64,000 nucleotides of DNA from Pseudomonas aylmerensis (lineage in GTDB: Bacteria > Pseudomonadota > Gammaproteobacteria > Pseudomonadales > Pseudomonadaceae). Below the pieces are notes generated by a model. That model did no database searches. It was not told the origin of the DNA and saw nothing but the letters and a program-made list of their open reading frames with translations. The position numbers were made by a program, and so were the translations under genes. Below, one piece after another: positions 18,075 through 27,000 of this stretch (positions are counted from its first letter, which is position 1; every line of letters begins with the position of its first letter). Location: the NCBI RefSeq assembly GCF_001702265.1, contig NZ_MAUE01000014.1, forward strand, positions 1-64,000. Reading direction: 5' to 3'.

Positions 18075-18962
18075 ATGAAAAATTCGATCCAGCATATCCA
18101 GGCATTCCTCGCGGTGGCCCGTACCGGGAGTTTCACCAAGGCGGCCAACGAACTGCACCTGTCACCTTCGGCGCTGACCGTGCAAGTCCAGCAATTGGAG
18201 GATTGGCTGGGCGTTGCCCTGCTCGACCGCAGCCCGCGCCATGTGAGCATCACGGCCGCCGGCCAGGACGCGCGCGGCCCTATGGAAAAACTGCTGCTGG
18301 ACCTGGACAACATTGTCACCGGTTCCCGCGACCTGGCCGCCTTGCGTCGCGGCGTCGTCACCATCGCCGCCCTGCCCTCGGTCTGCGCCGGCACCCTGCC
18401 CCCGGCCCTACGGCTGTTTCGCGAACGCTTTGGCGGCATCGAAGTGCGCCTGCACGACCTGGTGGCCCATCGCATTCATGCCCAGGTACGTGCAGGCGAG
18501 GTTGATTTCGGCATTGGTGTACGCGCACGGCTCAGTCACGGCCTGGCGTTTGTGCCGGTGCTCAATGATCGACTGTGCGCCTTCGTGCCGCTGGACCATC
18601 CCCTCACCCGCCATCGCCAGCTGACCCTGGAGCAACTGGCGGACCAGCCGATCATCCTCACCGGGCGTGACAGCAGCGTGCGGGAGCAAGTGGATGCGTT
18701 GTTTGATGAGACGCAGCTGACGATGAATGCAGGCATGGAGGCCAACTATATGTCCACGGTCCTTGCCTTGGTGCGCCAGGGGCTGGGCATCAGTGTGCTG
18801 CCGGAGTCGGCGGCGGACAGTTTGGCAGGCTTGAAACGCATCAATATCGATCATCCCGGCGTGAACCGGGAGATCGGGCTGATCAGCCGCAGCGGCATGA
18901 GCCTGAGCCCGGCGGCGCAGCGCTGTTTTGACCTGCTCAAGGCCCAGATGCCCTCCTTGTAG
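18075..18962 (+). CDS. LysR-type transcriptional regulator
   Basis: A 295-residue regulator with the N-terminal winged helix (IQHIQAFLAVARTGSFTKAANELHLSPSALTVQVQQLEDWLG, quoted in part: SFTKAANELHLSPSALT) and a C-terminal periplasmic-binding-like effector domain (about 90-290). I start it at the ATG of MKNSIQHIQ; a much longer open frame extends upstream through the transporter but is only the antisense shadow. It is divergent from the CitMHS-AtuA operon and is its probable controller. Confidence 0.92.
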   Translation: MKNSIQHIQAFLAVARTGSFTKAANELHLSPSALTVQVQQLEDWLGVALLDRSPRHVSITAAGQDARGPMEKLLLDLDNIVTGSRDLAALRRGVVTIAALPSVCAGTLPPALRLFRERFGGIEVRLHDLVAHRIHAQVRAGEVDFGIGVRARLSHGLAFVPVLNDRLCAFVPLDHPLTRHRQLTLEQLADQPIILTGRDSSVREQVDALFDETQLTMNAGMEANYMSTVLALVRQGLGISVLPESAADSLAGLKRINIDHPGVNREIGLISRSGMSLSPAAQRCFDLLKAQMPSL

Positions 18963-18988
18963 GAGCCCGGCTTGCCGGGCGCCTACAG
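18958..18988. repeat. Short hairpin repeat
   Basis: TGTAGGAGCCCGGC, TTGCC, GGGCGCCTACA overlaps the LysR stop and separates it from the convergent GST gene. It shares its core with the repeat at 10892-10960. Confidence 0.65.
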
Positions 18989-18999
18989 ATTGAGGGCGT

Positions 19000-19602
19000 T
19001 CAGTCGAGCATCGCGATGTGCTTAGGGTGGCTGGCCACACGCGCCAACCACGCCTGCACGCCCGGATACGCATCCAGGTCAAAACCACCTTCCCGGGCCA
19101 CGTGGGTATAGGCATACAAGGCCACGTCCGCGATGGAGAACTGGTCGCCCACCAGGTACGGCGTCAGTTGCAGCTGGCGTTCCATGACCTTGAGGGCTTT
19201 GTAACCGCCCTTGTGCAGCTTCTTGTATTCCTCGAGGCGCTCCTGCGGCAGCCCCAGGTAAAACTGGATGAACCGCGCCACCGCAATGTACGGCTCGTGG
19301 CTGTACTGTTCGAAGAACTGCCACTGCAACACCTGCGTGCGCAGGCGCGGCTCGGTGGGCAGGAATTCGCTGCCGTCGGCGAGGAAATTCAGGATCGCGT
19401 TGGATTCCCACAGGCAGGTGCCGTCATCGAGCTCCAGCACGGGGATCTTGCCGTTGGGGTTCTTTGCCAGGAATTCGGCGGTCTGCGTATCACCCCTGAG
19501 GATGTCCACATCCACCCATTGGTACGGGATGCCCAGCAGGTTGAGCATCAATTTGACCTTGTAGCAGTTGCCCGACTTGTAATCGCCATAAACCTTGTAC
19601 AT
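19000..19602 (-). CDS. Glutathione S-transferase
   Basis: A 200-residue GST. The thioredoxin-like N-terminal domain (1-80) begins YGDYKSGNCYKVKLMLNLL with a candidate Ser active-site residue, followed by KIPVLEL with the cis-proline and LWESNAIL for glutathione binding. The helical C-terminal domain includes FSIADVALYAYTHVA. The ATG at 19600-19602 has GGGAG just upstream. It starts 10 bases after the aminotransferase stop, so the two form an operon. Confidence 0.92.
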   Translation of the reverse strand: MYKVYGDYKSGNCYKVKLMLNLLGIPYQWVDVDILRGDTQTAEFLAKNPNGKIPVLELDDGTCLWESNAILNFLADGSEFLPTEPRLRTQVLQWQFFEQYSHEPYIAVARFIQFYLGLPQERLEEYKKLHKGGYKALKVMERQLQLTPYLVGDQFSIADVALYAYTHVAREGGFDLDAYPGVQAWLARVASHPKHIAMLD

Positions 19603-19612
19603 GGGGCTCCCC

Positions 19613-20779
19613 TTATGCCGCTTGCGCGTGCTGTGCTTGACGGACCACTGCGGCCAGGCGCTTGAGACCTTCGTCCAGACGGGACGGGTCGATATGGCTG
19701 AAATTGAGTCGCAGTGAGCCCAGGTGCTGGTCCGGCTCGGAAAAGAACGGTTCACCGGGCATGAACGCGACGTCCTGATCGAGCGCAGGAGCCAACAAGG
19801 TGCGGGTGTCGAGCGGCTGTTTCAAGGTCAGCCAGAAGAATAATCCACCCTGGGGCACTTGCCAGTCGGCCAATTCGCCGAAGTGACGCAGTAATGCCGC
19901 CTGGAAGGCATCGCGGCGCTCGCGGTAAAAGCTGCGCAATTGCACTAGGTGCTGCTGGTATTTCTGCGTGCCGATCCACTGCATCGCCTGCCACTGGCCG
20001 ACGCGGTTGGTGTGCAGGTCCGCCGACTGCTTGAGCTTGAGCAAGTGCGGGAACAGGTCCGGGCTGGCGATCAGGTAACCGACGCGCAGTCCCGGCAGCA
20101 AGGTTTTGGAAACCGTGCCGGTGTAGATCCAGCTGGCTTTGTTCAGGCGGCCGACGATGGGCTTGGCGCTGCCACCGTCGAAGGTCAGCTCGCGATAGGG
20201 TTCGTCTTCGATCAGGGTGACGCCGAATTCATCGAGCAACACGGCGACAGCCTCGCGCTTGGCCTCGCTGTAGCGCACGGCGGACGGGTTCTGGAACGTC
20301 GGGATCAGGTAGATGAACGCCGGGCGATGGCGCTCAAGTTTGGCGCGCAAGCTGGCCAGGTCGGGGCCGTCTGCTTCCAGCTGCACCGTGAGGCAATCGG
20401 CGCCGAACAGTTGGAAGATCTGCAACGCGGCCAGGTAGGTCGGGCCTTCCAACAGGATTTTCGTGCCCTTGTCGATATACAACTTCGCCGCCAGGTCGAG
20501 GGTTTGCTGCGAGCCGCTGACCACCAGTACCTGGCTCGCCTGGCACGGCACCCCCAGGGCGCGCGCCTCGGCCGCCAGCAACTCACGCAATTGTGGTTCG
20601 CCCTCGCTCATGCCGTATTGGCCGATGTTCAGCGGCATGCCCTCCCACTGCAAGGCAGGCAACATGGCCTCGGCCGGCAGGCCACCGGCGAACGACATCA
20701 CTTGCGGGCGCTGGGCTGCCGCGAGGATTTCACGGATCAAGGAGCTTTTGAGGCGCGTAACACGTTCAGAGAAGGCCAT
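19613..20779 (-). CDS. PLP-dependent aminotransferase (class I/II)
   Basis: A 388-residue fold-type I aminotransferase of the group containing 2-aminoadipate transaminases and the catalytic half of MocR proteins. It shows FAGGLPAEAMLP near residue 30, YGMSEGEPQLRELL, PTFQNPSAVRYS, the Asp-Glu pair in LIEDEPYREL and the PLP lysine in TGTVSKTLLPGLRVGY. I start it at the ATG of MAFSERVTRL (20777-20779); the longer frame runs back through the MarR gene and is a shadow. The substrate is not deducible. It is divergent from a MarR regulator. Confidence 0.9.
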   Translation of the reverse strand: MAFSERVTRLKSSLIREILAAAQRPQVMSFAGGLPAEAMLPALQWEGMPLNIGQYGMSEGEPQLRELLAAEARALGVPCQASQVLVVSGSQQTLDLAAKLYIDKGTKILLEGPTYLAALQIFQLFGADCLTVQLEADGPDLASLRAKLERHRPAFIYLIPTFQNPSAVRYSEAKREAVAVLLDEFGVTLIEDEPYRELTFDGGSAKPIVGRLNKASWIYTGTVSKTLLPGLRVGYLIASPDLFPHLLKLKQSADLHTNRVGQWQAMQWIGTQKYQQHLVQLRSFYRERRDAFQAALLRHFGELADWQVPQGGLFFWLTLKQPLDTRTLLAPALDQDVAFMPGEPFFSEPDQHLGSLRLNFSHIDPSRLDEGLKRLAAVVRQAQHAQAA

Positions 20780-20860
20780 AAGGTCACCGGTAGCAAAGCC
20801 TGTGGGAAATACGTCAAACTGGTTGACCGAAATTACGACAGCTTGAATGGATACGTCAAC

Positions 20861-21295
20861 ATGCTTGACCTTAAAAACCAGGGCAGCCAGCAAGAGGCGA
20901 TGCAAGCGTTCTTCTTCGGCTACCAGGCGTTCACTGCCAAAGCCGATGAAATGCTCGAACGCCGCGGCCTGAGCCGGGTGCACCAGCGCATCGTATTTTT
21001 TATCGCACGCTACCCGGCCTTGAGCGTGAAGGAGTTGCTGGAACTGCTCGGCGTGAGCAAGCAGGCGCTGAACATGCCGTTGCGCCAATTGCAGGAGATG
21101 CACCTGGTCAACAGCGTTGCGGCGCAGACCGACAAGCGCAAACGCCTGCTGGAACTGACGGAGGAAGGTATGCGGTTCGAGCAATCACTGCGGCGTGAGC
21201 AGGTGAAGCTGTTGCAACGTGCATTCAGTGAAGCCGGGGAGGAAGCCGTGGCGGGCTGGTTGGCGGTGAATCAGGCCCTTGCCGGGCAGCCTTGA
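20861..21295 (+). CDS. MarR-family transcriptional regulator
   Basis: A 144-residue winged-helix regulator: a helical N-terminus, then RVHQRIVFFIARYPALSVKELLELLGVSKQALNMPLRQL (helix-turn-helix, quoted in part: LSVKELLELLGVSKQAL) and the wing VNSVAAQTDKRKRLLELTEEG. The ATG at 20861 begins MLDLKNQ; the much longer open frame upstream is antisense to the aminotransferase. It lies 81 bases from, and divergent to, the aminotransferase-GST operon, which it may repress. Confidence 0.88.
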   Translation: MLDLKNQGSQQEAMQAFFFGYQAFTAKADEMLERRGLSRVHQRIVFFIARYPALSVKELLELLGVSKQALNMPLRQLQEMHLVNSVAAQTDKRKRLLELTEEGMRFEQSLRREQVKLLQRAFSEAGEEAVAGWLAVNQALAGQP

Positions 21296-21336
21296 TTGCT
21301 TTGCAGATGTGCTTGTGGCTGTGGCTGGACTTGTGG

Positions 21337-21558
21337 CGACCACTGAATCTGGGGATGCGGTAATGGCTTGTGGCAACAACTGGATCTGGGGCTGTGGCAA
21401 GGACTTGTGGCAACAACTGGATCTGGGGCTGTGGCAAGGGCTTGGGGCAACAACTGGATCTGGGGCTGTGGCAAGGGCTTGGGGCAACAACTGGATCTGG
21501 GGCTGTGGCAAGGGCTAGGGGCAACAACTGGATCTGGGGCTGTGGCACTGACTTGTGG
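21337..21558. repeat. 37-bp tandem minisatellite, six units
   Basis: Five well conserved units of the 37-base repeat CAACAACTGGATCTGGGGCT... begin at 21374, 21411, 21448, 21485 and 21522; a degenerate unit begins at 21337 and a partial one precedes it. Units differ by a few bases (GGACTTG or GGGCTTG). Because 37 is not divisible by three, each unit is read in a different frame, so the open frames that cross it on both strands are by-products. There are no unique spacers. Confidence 0.9.
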
Positions 21559-21686
21559 CGAGCGGGCTTGCCCCGCGTTGGGGTGCGAAGCAGCCCCAAT
21601 TCAGTCACTGCATTCTTACAGACAGAACCTGCCAGCAGGTTTTGGGGCTGCTGCGCACCCCAACGCGGGGCAAGCCCGCTCACCAC
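21555..21686. repeat. Large inverted repeat
   Basis: GTGGCGAGCGGGCTTGCCCC...GAAGCAGCCCCA pairs with TGGGGCTGCTGCGCACC...GGGGCAAGCCCGCTCACCAC, arms of about 45 bases round a 40-base centre. A close relative lies at 47071-47206. Confidence 0.88.
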
Positions 21687-21690
21687 AATT

Positions 21691-21785
21691 AAGTCCAGTT
21701 CACCCCAATAAGCCCAGTTCACCCCAACAAGCCCAGCTCCCCCCAACAAGCCCGGTTCACTCCAATAAACCCAGCTCACCAAAAA
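21691..21785. repeat. 19-bp imperfect tandem repeat, five units
   Basis: Units of the type AAGCCCAGTTCACCCCAAC start at 21691, 21710, 21729, 21748 and 21767. Each unit resembles the end of the adjacent hairpin arm (AAGCCCGCTCACCACAA), so the array may have grown from it. No gene is supported anywhere in 21296-22008. Confidence 0.85.
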
Positions 21786-21868
21786 ACGCGGCTCCCCCCT
21801 ATCCAGACACCACACCCGTGGCCTTCCATCGACTTTCGCCCAAACAATCGAAAACATTATTTGCTTTA

Positions 21869-21880
21869 TTTGTATACAAA
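21869..21880. promoter_or_regulatory. Palindromic operator TTTGTATACAAA
   Basis: A perfect 12-bp palindrome about 130 bases upstream of the permease gene. The same core occurs before puuE (29985) and, as TTGTACACAA, before hiuH (29789). It resembles GntR/FCD-type operators (TTGT-N2-ACAA). The regulator gene is not in this window. Confidence 0.55.
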
Positions 21881-22008
21881 AGCATAATTCGCTTCGTGCG
21901 AGTTCCTGACCTATCGGTCAACAAAACCCGCCAGTACCTCAAAGCGCTGCTGCCCACTGTCGTGACCGGCGCTGGAAATAACAATAAAACTCTTGAGGAG
22001 TACTCGCT

Positions 22009-23355
22009 GTGGAAAGCCGCAAATCCGAAGCCCCAACGCTGGATCTCTTACCCGCACGCAGTGGCTGGCTGGAACGCCTGTTCAAACTGCGCCTGCATGG
22101 CACCACAGTGAAGACCGAACTGATCGCCGGCCTCACCACGTTCATCACCATGGCCTACATCATCTTCGTCAACCCCAACATCATGGCCGACGCCGGCATC
22201 GATCATGGCGCGGCGTTTGTCGCCACGTGCATCGCCGCGGCGCTGGGTTGTCTGTTGATGGGCCTGTACGCCAACTGGCCGGTAGGCCTGGCGCCGGGCA
22301 TGGGCCTGAACGCGTTTTTCACCTACACCGTGGTCGGCACCATGGGCTATCACTGGGAAACCGCGCTGGGTGCGGTGTTCATTTCCGGCGTGTTGTTCAT
22401 GGGCCTCACGCTCTCCCGGATCCGCGAGTGGCTGCTCAACAGCATTCCGGTCAGCCTGCGCCACGCCATGGGCGCGGGTGTCGGTCTGTTCCTCGGGGTG
22501 ATCGGCCTGAAAACCGCCGGGATCATCGTCGACAGCCCGGCCACGCTGATCAAGCTCGGCTCGCTGCATGAGCCGGCGCCGCTGCTGGCGGCGGTGTGTT
22601 TCCTGCTGATCGCGATCCTCAGCTATCACCGCGTATTCGGCGCGATCCTCATCAGCATCATCGCCGTGACCCTGGCCGGCTGGGGCCTGGGCCTGGTGCA
22701 TTACAACGGGATCCTTTCCACCCCACCAAGCCTGGCACCGACCTGGATGGCCATGGACGTGAAGGGTGTGTTCAATGTGAGCATGATAAGTGTGGTATTT
22801 GCCTTTCTTTTTGTGCACATGTTCGATACCGCCGGTACACTGATGGGCGTTGCGCAACGCGCCGGGCTGGTCAATGCCGACGGCAGGATCGATAACCTGT
22901 CCCGCGCCCTCAAGGCCGACAGTGCCTCCAGTGTGTTCGGCGCCATGGTCGGTGTACCGCCGGTGACCAGCTATGTGGAAAGCGCTGCCGGTGTTGCCGC
23001 CGGTGGCCGTACCGGGTTGACGGCGGTCACGGTCGGCGTGCTGTTCGTGGCGGCGATGTTTTTCGCGCCGCTGGCGGGCATGATCCCGGCCTACGCCACG
23101 GCGGGTGCGCTGATTTACGTGGCGATGCTGATGATGGCGAGCATGGCCCATATCAATTGGGATGAAGCCACCGACAGCATCCCGGCCATCGTGACCGCGA
23201 TCATGATGCCGCTGACCTTCTCGGTCGCCGACGGGATCGCCCTGGGCTTTATCACCTATGTGGCGCTCAAGGCCGGCACCGGCAAGTACCGCGAGATCTC
23301 CGTGAGCCTGTGGGTGCTGTGCGCGATCTTTATCGCCAAGTTCGTCTTTCTATAA
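22009..23355 (+). CDS. NCS2 purine permease, AzgA/PbuG-like
   Basis: A 448-residue inner-membrane transporter of the AzgA-like branch of nucleobase:cation symporters, which import adenine, guanine or hypoxanthine. The family signs are TELIAGLTTFITMAYIIFVNP (residues about 35-55), GLAPGMGLNAFFTYTVV near 93, FLFVHMFDTAGTLMGVA near 266 and the Glu in SYVESAAGVAAGGRTGL. It starts at GTG (22009), preceded by GAGGAG. It opens the purine island and carries the palindromic operator upstream. Confidence 0.92.
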   Translation: MESRKSEAPTLDLLPARSGWLERLFKLRLHGTTVKTELIAGLTTFITMAYIIFVNPNIMADAGIDHGAAFVATCIAAALGCLLMGLYANWPVGLAPGMGLNAFFTYTVVGTMGYHWETALGAVFISGVLFMGLTLSRIREWLLNSIPVSLRHAMGAGVGLFLGVIGLKTAGIIVDSPATLIKLGSLHEPAPLLAAVCFLLIAILSYHRVFGAILISIIAVTLAGWGLGLVHYNGILSTPPSLAPTWMAMDVKGVFNVSMISVVFAFLFVHMFDTAGTLMGVAQRAGLVNADGRIDNLSRALKADSASSVFGAMVGVPPVTSYVESAAGVAAGGRTGLTAVTVGVLFVAAMFFAPLAGMIPAYATAGALIYVAMLMMASMAHINWDEATDSIPAIVTAIMMPLTFSVADGIALGFITYVALKAGTGKYREISVSLWVLCAIFIAKFVFL

Positions 23356-23370
23356 AAAAAGGAGCATGCA

Positions 23371-24012
23371 ATGAGTCTGGAAACCTGGCTGCTGTTCAGT
23401 GGCGCTGCACTGGTAGTGATCCTGATCCCGGGGCCGCTGTCGTTGCTGATGATCAGCAACAGCCTGAACTACGGCCTGCGTCGCTCATACCCGGCGTTTC
23501 TCGGCGGGGTGATCGCCTCGATCTGCCTGTTGAGCGCGTCGGCCCTGGGCCTGGGCGCATTGCTGCTCGCGTCGGAAAACCTGTTCAGCGCACTGAAGAT
23601 CGTCGGCGCGCTGTACCTGTTCTATCTCGCCTGGCAGAGCTGGCAGCAATCACGCCAGCCATCCCAGGGCGCGACAGTGCCGCAGGCTGCGCCGGTGCCA
23701 CGCTTTCGCGCGCTGTTCGGGCGCGCTTTTGTGCTGGGGGCCAGCAACCCCAAGGACATCCTGTTTTTCGCCGCCTTTTTGCCGCAGTTCCTGAGCAGCC
23801 AGCAACCTTTCCTGCCTCAATTGCTGATCATGATCGCCACCTGGACCCTACTCGACCTGCTGTGCAAGCTGGCCTACGGCCTCGGCGCCCATGGTGCTGC
23901 GCGGTACCTGCGCAGTGGCAGCGGCCAAAGCTGGTTCAACCGCGTCAGCGCCGCCCTGTTCGGCAGTGCCGGCGTGGCTTCGCTGATCAAGGCTAGAATG
24001 GTTTCACTTTGA
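23371..24012 (+). CDS. LysE/RhtB family exporter
   Basis: A 213-residue inner-membrane exporter with about six helices. It has the LysE-family N-terminus (LVVILIPGPLSLLMISNSLNYGLRRS) and the ASNPKDILFFAAFLPQF motif in the middle. LysE proteins export amino acids or small metabolites. AAAAAAGGAGCATGCAATG places a good ribosome site 15 bases after the permease stop, so it forms an operon with the permease. Its 3' end overlaps the convergent giant gene by 20 bases. Confidence 0.9.
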   Translation: MSLETWLLFSGAALVVILIPGPLSLLMISNSLNYGLRRSYPAFLGGVIASICLLSASALGLGALLLASENLFSALKIVGALYLFYLAWQSWQQSRQPSQGATVPQAAPVPRFRALFGRAFVLGASNPKDILFFAAFLPQFLSSQQPFLPQLLIMIATWTLLDLLCKLAYGLGAHGAARYLRSGSGQSWFNRVSAALFGSAGVASLIKARMVSL

Positions 24013-27000
24013 CGAAATAAACCGTTGGCGGCAGATTGCCCTGGCTGGGCCATTGAATGCCGGTGACGATCGGAACGAGGCGCTGCTCCCTCATGGCGCT
24101 TCGGACCGTGGCAGCCACGACTGAATCCTGATGCGCGTTGATGGCCGTATTCACCCAGCCATCAGTCAGGCGCATATTCAACTGAACGCTCCCTCGCTCA
24201 AGCCACTGATAGGTCATGTAATACAGCTGGCTTGAACGTGGATGCGTCGCCACCAGTTCATGCATCGGAACATGCCCTCGCCTTACCTGCCATTCGTGAA
24301 GGCTGAAACCCTGCTGCTCGAGCACTGACCTGACAGCCGCGCGTTGGGCGGTTCTTCTCTCAATCGCCAACGACATGTCACCGGACCGCAGCCGCGCATC
24401 CAACGCCACAGGGGGCCTGAAGTCGACACGCGTAAAGCCTGGGGTCTTGCCTTCGTAACCAATGAACACTGACGTCGGCTTCCTTTGCACAGGCCGCAGC
24501 ATCCTCAGCAAATCATCCGTCTGACCGGGCCTCACCGGATTGGGGGTCATCCAATCGTCCAACGTCGCCCGCAGGTTGAGCAAATGGCTGGCCGTTGCCG
24601 AGCGAGAGGAGTCCGAAAGCTCAAGCACCCGGGCCACTGCAAACTTGCGGCTGTGACGCGTCAGCCCTGGGAACGCCCTGCCGACCTCTGCCTCCGGCGG
24701 CCCGGTGAACAGAGGGGCATGGAGCTGCCACTCACCGGTTGCGGTACGCGTCGCCGGCAGCGGTTGCTCACCCAGCGCGGTGGTGGTCCATCGCTCAATG
24801 TCCACGCTGACCCTTGAAACCAGTGGCTCGTGTTTGCCGATAAACACGAACTCGCTCAGCGGCGCGTGATCGCCTTGGTGGAGCAACCGGTAATAACCCG
24901 CCGCCGATTGCGTGGGCGTGTCATAGCGCCGGCCCACGTAAATAAGGTCATAGGGAAATCCTGGCGGTTCCAGCGGCACATGGAACACCCCTGAAGCCAC
25001 GGAAGCCAGCGACTGCGCGTCGGGGGCGGGTGCACGCCAACTGAACCAGTGATCGGCCGGTGCGGATGACTGGCGGATCCGGTTGTGCGTGGCGATGCGC
25101 ACACTGGGCGGGCGCCAACTCGGCGGCTGCACCGCTTGCCACGGACTGAGTAGCGCGGAACTCGGACCGGCCACGGGCGCATCCGCCCCCAGCAGCCATT
25201 CCTTGGACGAATAAATCGTCAGGATCAGCTCATCCGTTCCCGGCGCGTCGCTGTTTTTCAGGCGGAAAAACGCTTCGCCCTCACGGCGGTAAACCGGGTA
25301 ATGGTGCGTGTCTTCCACCAAGAAGTGCTCGCCGCGCCGCACGTGGAGGCCCTTTTCCCCAGGCCCCTGCAACACCTCCGCGTTGTGCGGCCTGCCCGGG
25401 GTGCGAAACCGTTCCAGGGGCTTGAGCCGCGCGACTGCCGGGGACGATCGCGGCAGGTTGAGGGGCCGACCAAACTGCGCGAGGGTTGAACGATGGATCC
25501 GTCCCAGGCTTGCACCTATCGACCGCGTCATCGGGCGAACCACCGCGCCCGCCTTCACCTTTGGGCCGGGCACAAAGCTCAGCAACAGGTCTATCGCCAA
25601 AAATACCGAGCCAAATGCCACGTCCACCGCAACCCGAGGATCACCCGTGCGGTGATAGTGCCGCGCGGTCAGCAGCAGCTCATACAGTTGGTTACCCAAG
25701 CCAAAAAACGGCAGGACAATCGACAGCAAGGCCCGCCCCCGGCTATCCGCCTCGGCCTCCAGGCGCTGCTCGCGGTAGGTCTCCAGACTTTTGCGCGACT
25801 GACTAACGGCCTGTGCCTGACGGTGCAGATCAATCGCCCTCGCCTGATACAGGAGCGCCCTGGCATCACTGTGTGAGGTGGGCACCAAGGCCAGCCAGTG
25901 CTGCGGGTCACTGGCGATCTGCTCGAGAATCTGTTTTTCAATGTCCTCGACCCGTGCAGTGGGCACCAGGTGTTTGACGGAGAACGAGCGAACAAACTCG
26001 ACGCCGCGCCAGAACCCATTCACCAGGGCGTAGTCAGGGCGCAAGTCGGCGGGGTCGAAGGACGTCGCGTGTGTTTGCCCGGGATGCGCGTTGATGGCTT
26101 CGAACGCCCAGCCGGGTGCAATGTGCCGTGCCAGTGCGCTGACGTGATCAGGCGATGCCCAGTGACGGTTCAGGTGTTCCTGGGCCGCTTGCAGGTTGGC
26201 GTGCTCACTGAGGCTCATGCCATCCGGCGCGGCGGGCCAGTAAACCACGCAACGTTGGGAAAGCCGGTCATGAATCACCAGGATGCCCGCGCAATAACGA
26301 TCATGCTGCAGGGTATAGGCCACCAGATGCACGATGTACAGCTGCAATTGATCGCCGTGTTCCAGCAAATCCTGAGGAATGCGTGCGTTCATGGCGGTGT
26401 TGAAAAAGCGCTGCGCCTCCAGCGTCAACCCGCGTCGAACCGCCGAATACAGATCTGCGTCGGCACCTGCCCGCAAGACGCGTCTCAAGAGTTTTGGCAC
26501 ACGCATGTCGGTACCGGGCGAATAAAACACACTGTCGATCAATGCCGCATAGCGCCCGCCGATATCCAGCGAGAACACCATATTGATCAAGTAGTCCGCG
26601 CTCAGTTGCTGCTTCCATGCGGGTTTGAGGTACTCGGCGTACTTGAAACGCCACCACGTGGGCATCATCTGCGGGTCGAGGTTATGCAGCGCCAATTGCA
26701 GCAGGCTGAACCGCGAACGCTCGAGGCTGGGCGTCAGGACTTCCTTGCGATCGCCCACCGTACAGCTGCTTTCCCAACCACAGACCTTGCCGTCGACGTG
26801 GTCGGGCATGTCGATAAACGGTGTGTCGATATCCAGTTGCGGGAACAGGCCGTCCTCGCGTAAGCGCGCAATCAACCGTTCACGGGCATAGGTGTGCAGA
26901 TCCGGCAGCCGCTGTTTAAGGTGCTCTTCAAACGCCAGCATGCTGCCCAGGGAGTGGCGCAGCAGGTGCTTGAAGCGCTTGCGCTGCGCCACGCTCGACT

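Noticed and set aside
16634..18505. Plus-strand open frame of 623 codons
   Set aside because: Runs antisense to the CitMHS gene and then through the LysR gene in a wrong frame.
21337..21558. Possible CRISPR array
   Set aside because: Units are directly adjacent with no unique spacers, and no cas genes are near.
21225..21857. Minus-strand frames of 108-210 codons with Pro-Gln-rich repeats
   Set aside because: They arise from the 37-bp minisatellite and flanking palindromes; the repeat length is not a multiple of three and the frames lack ribosome sites.
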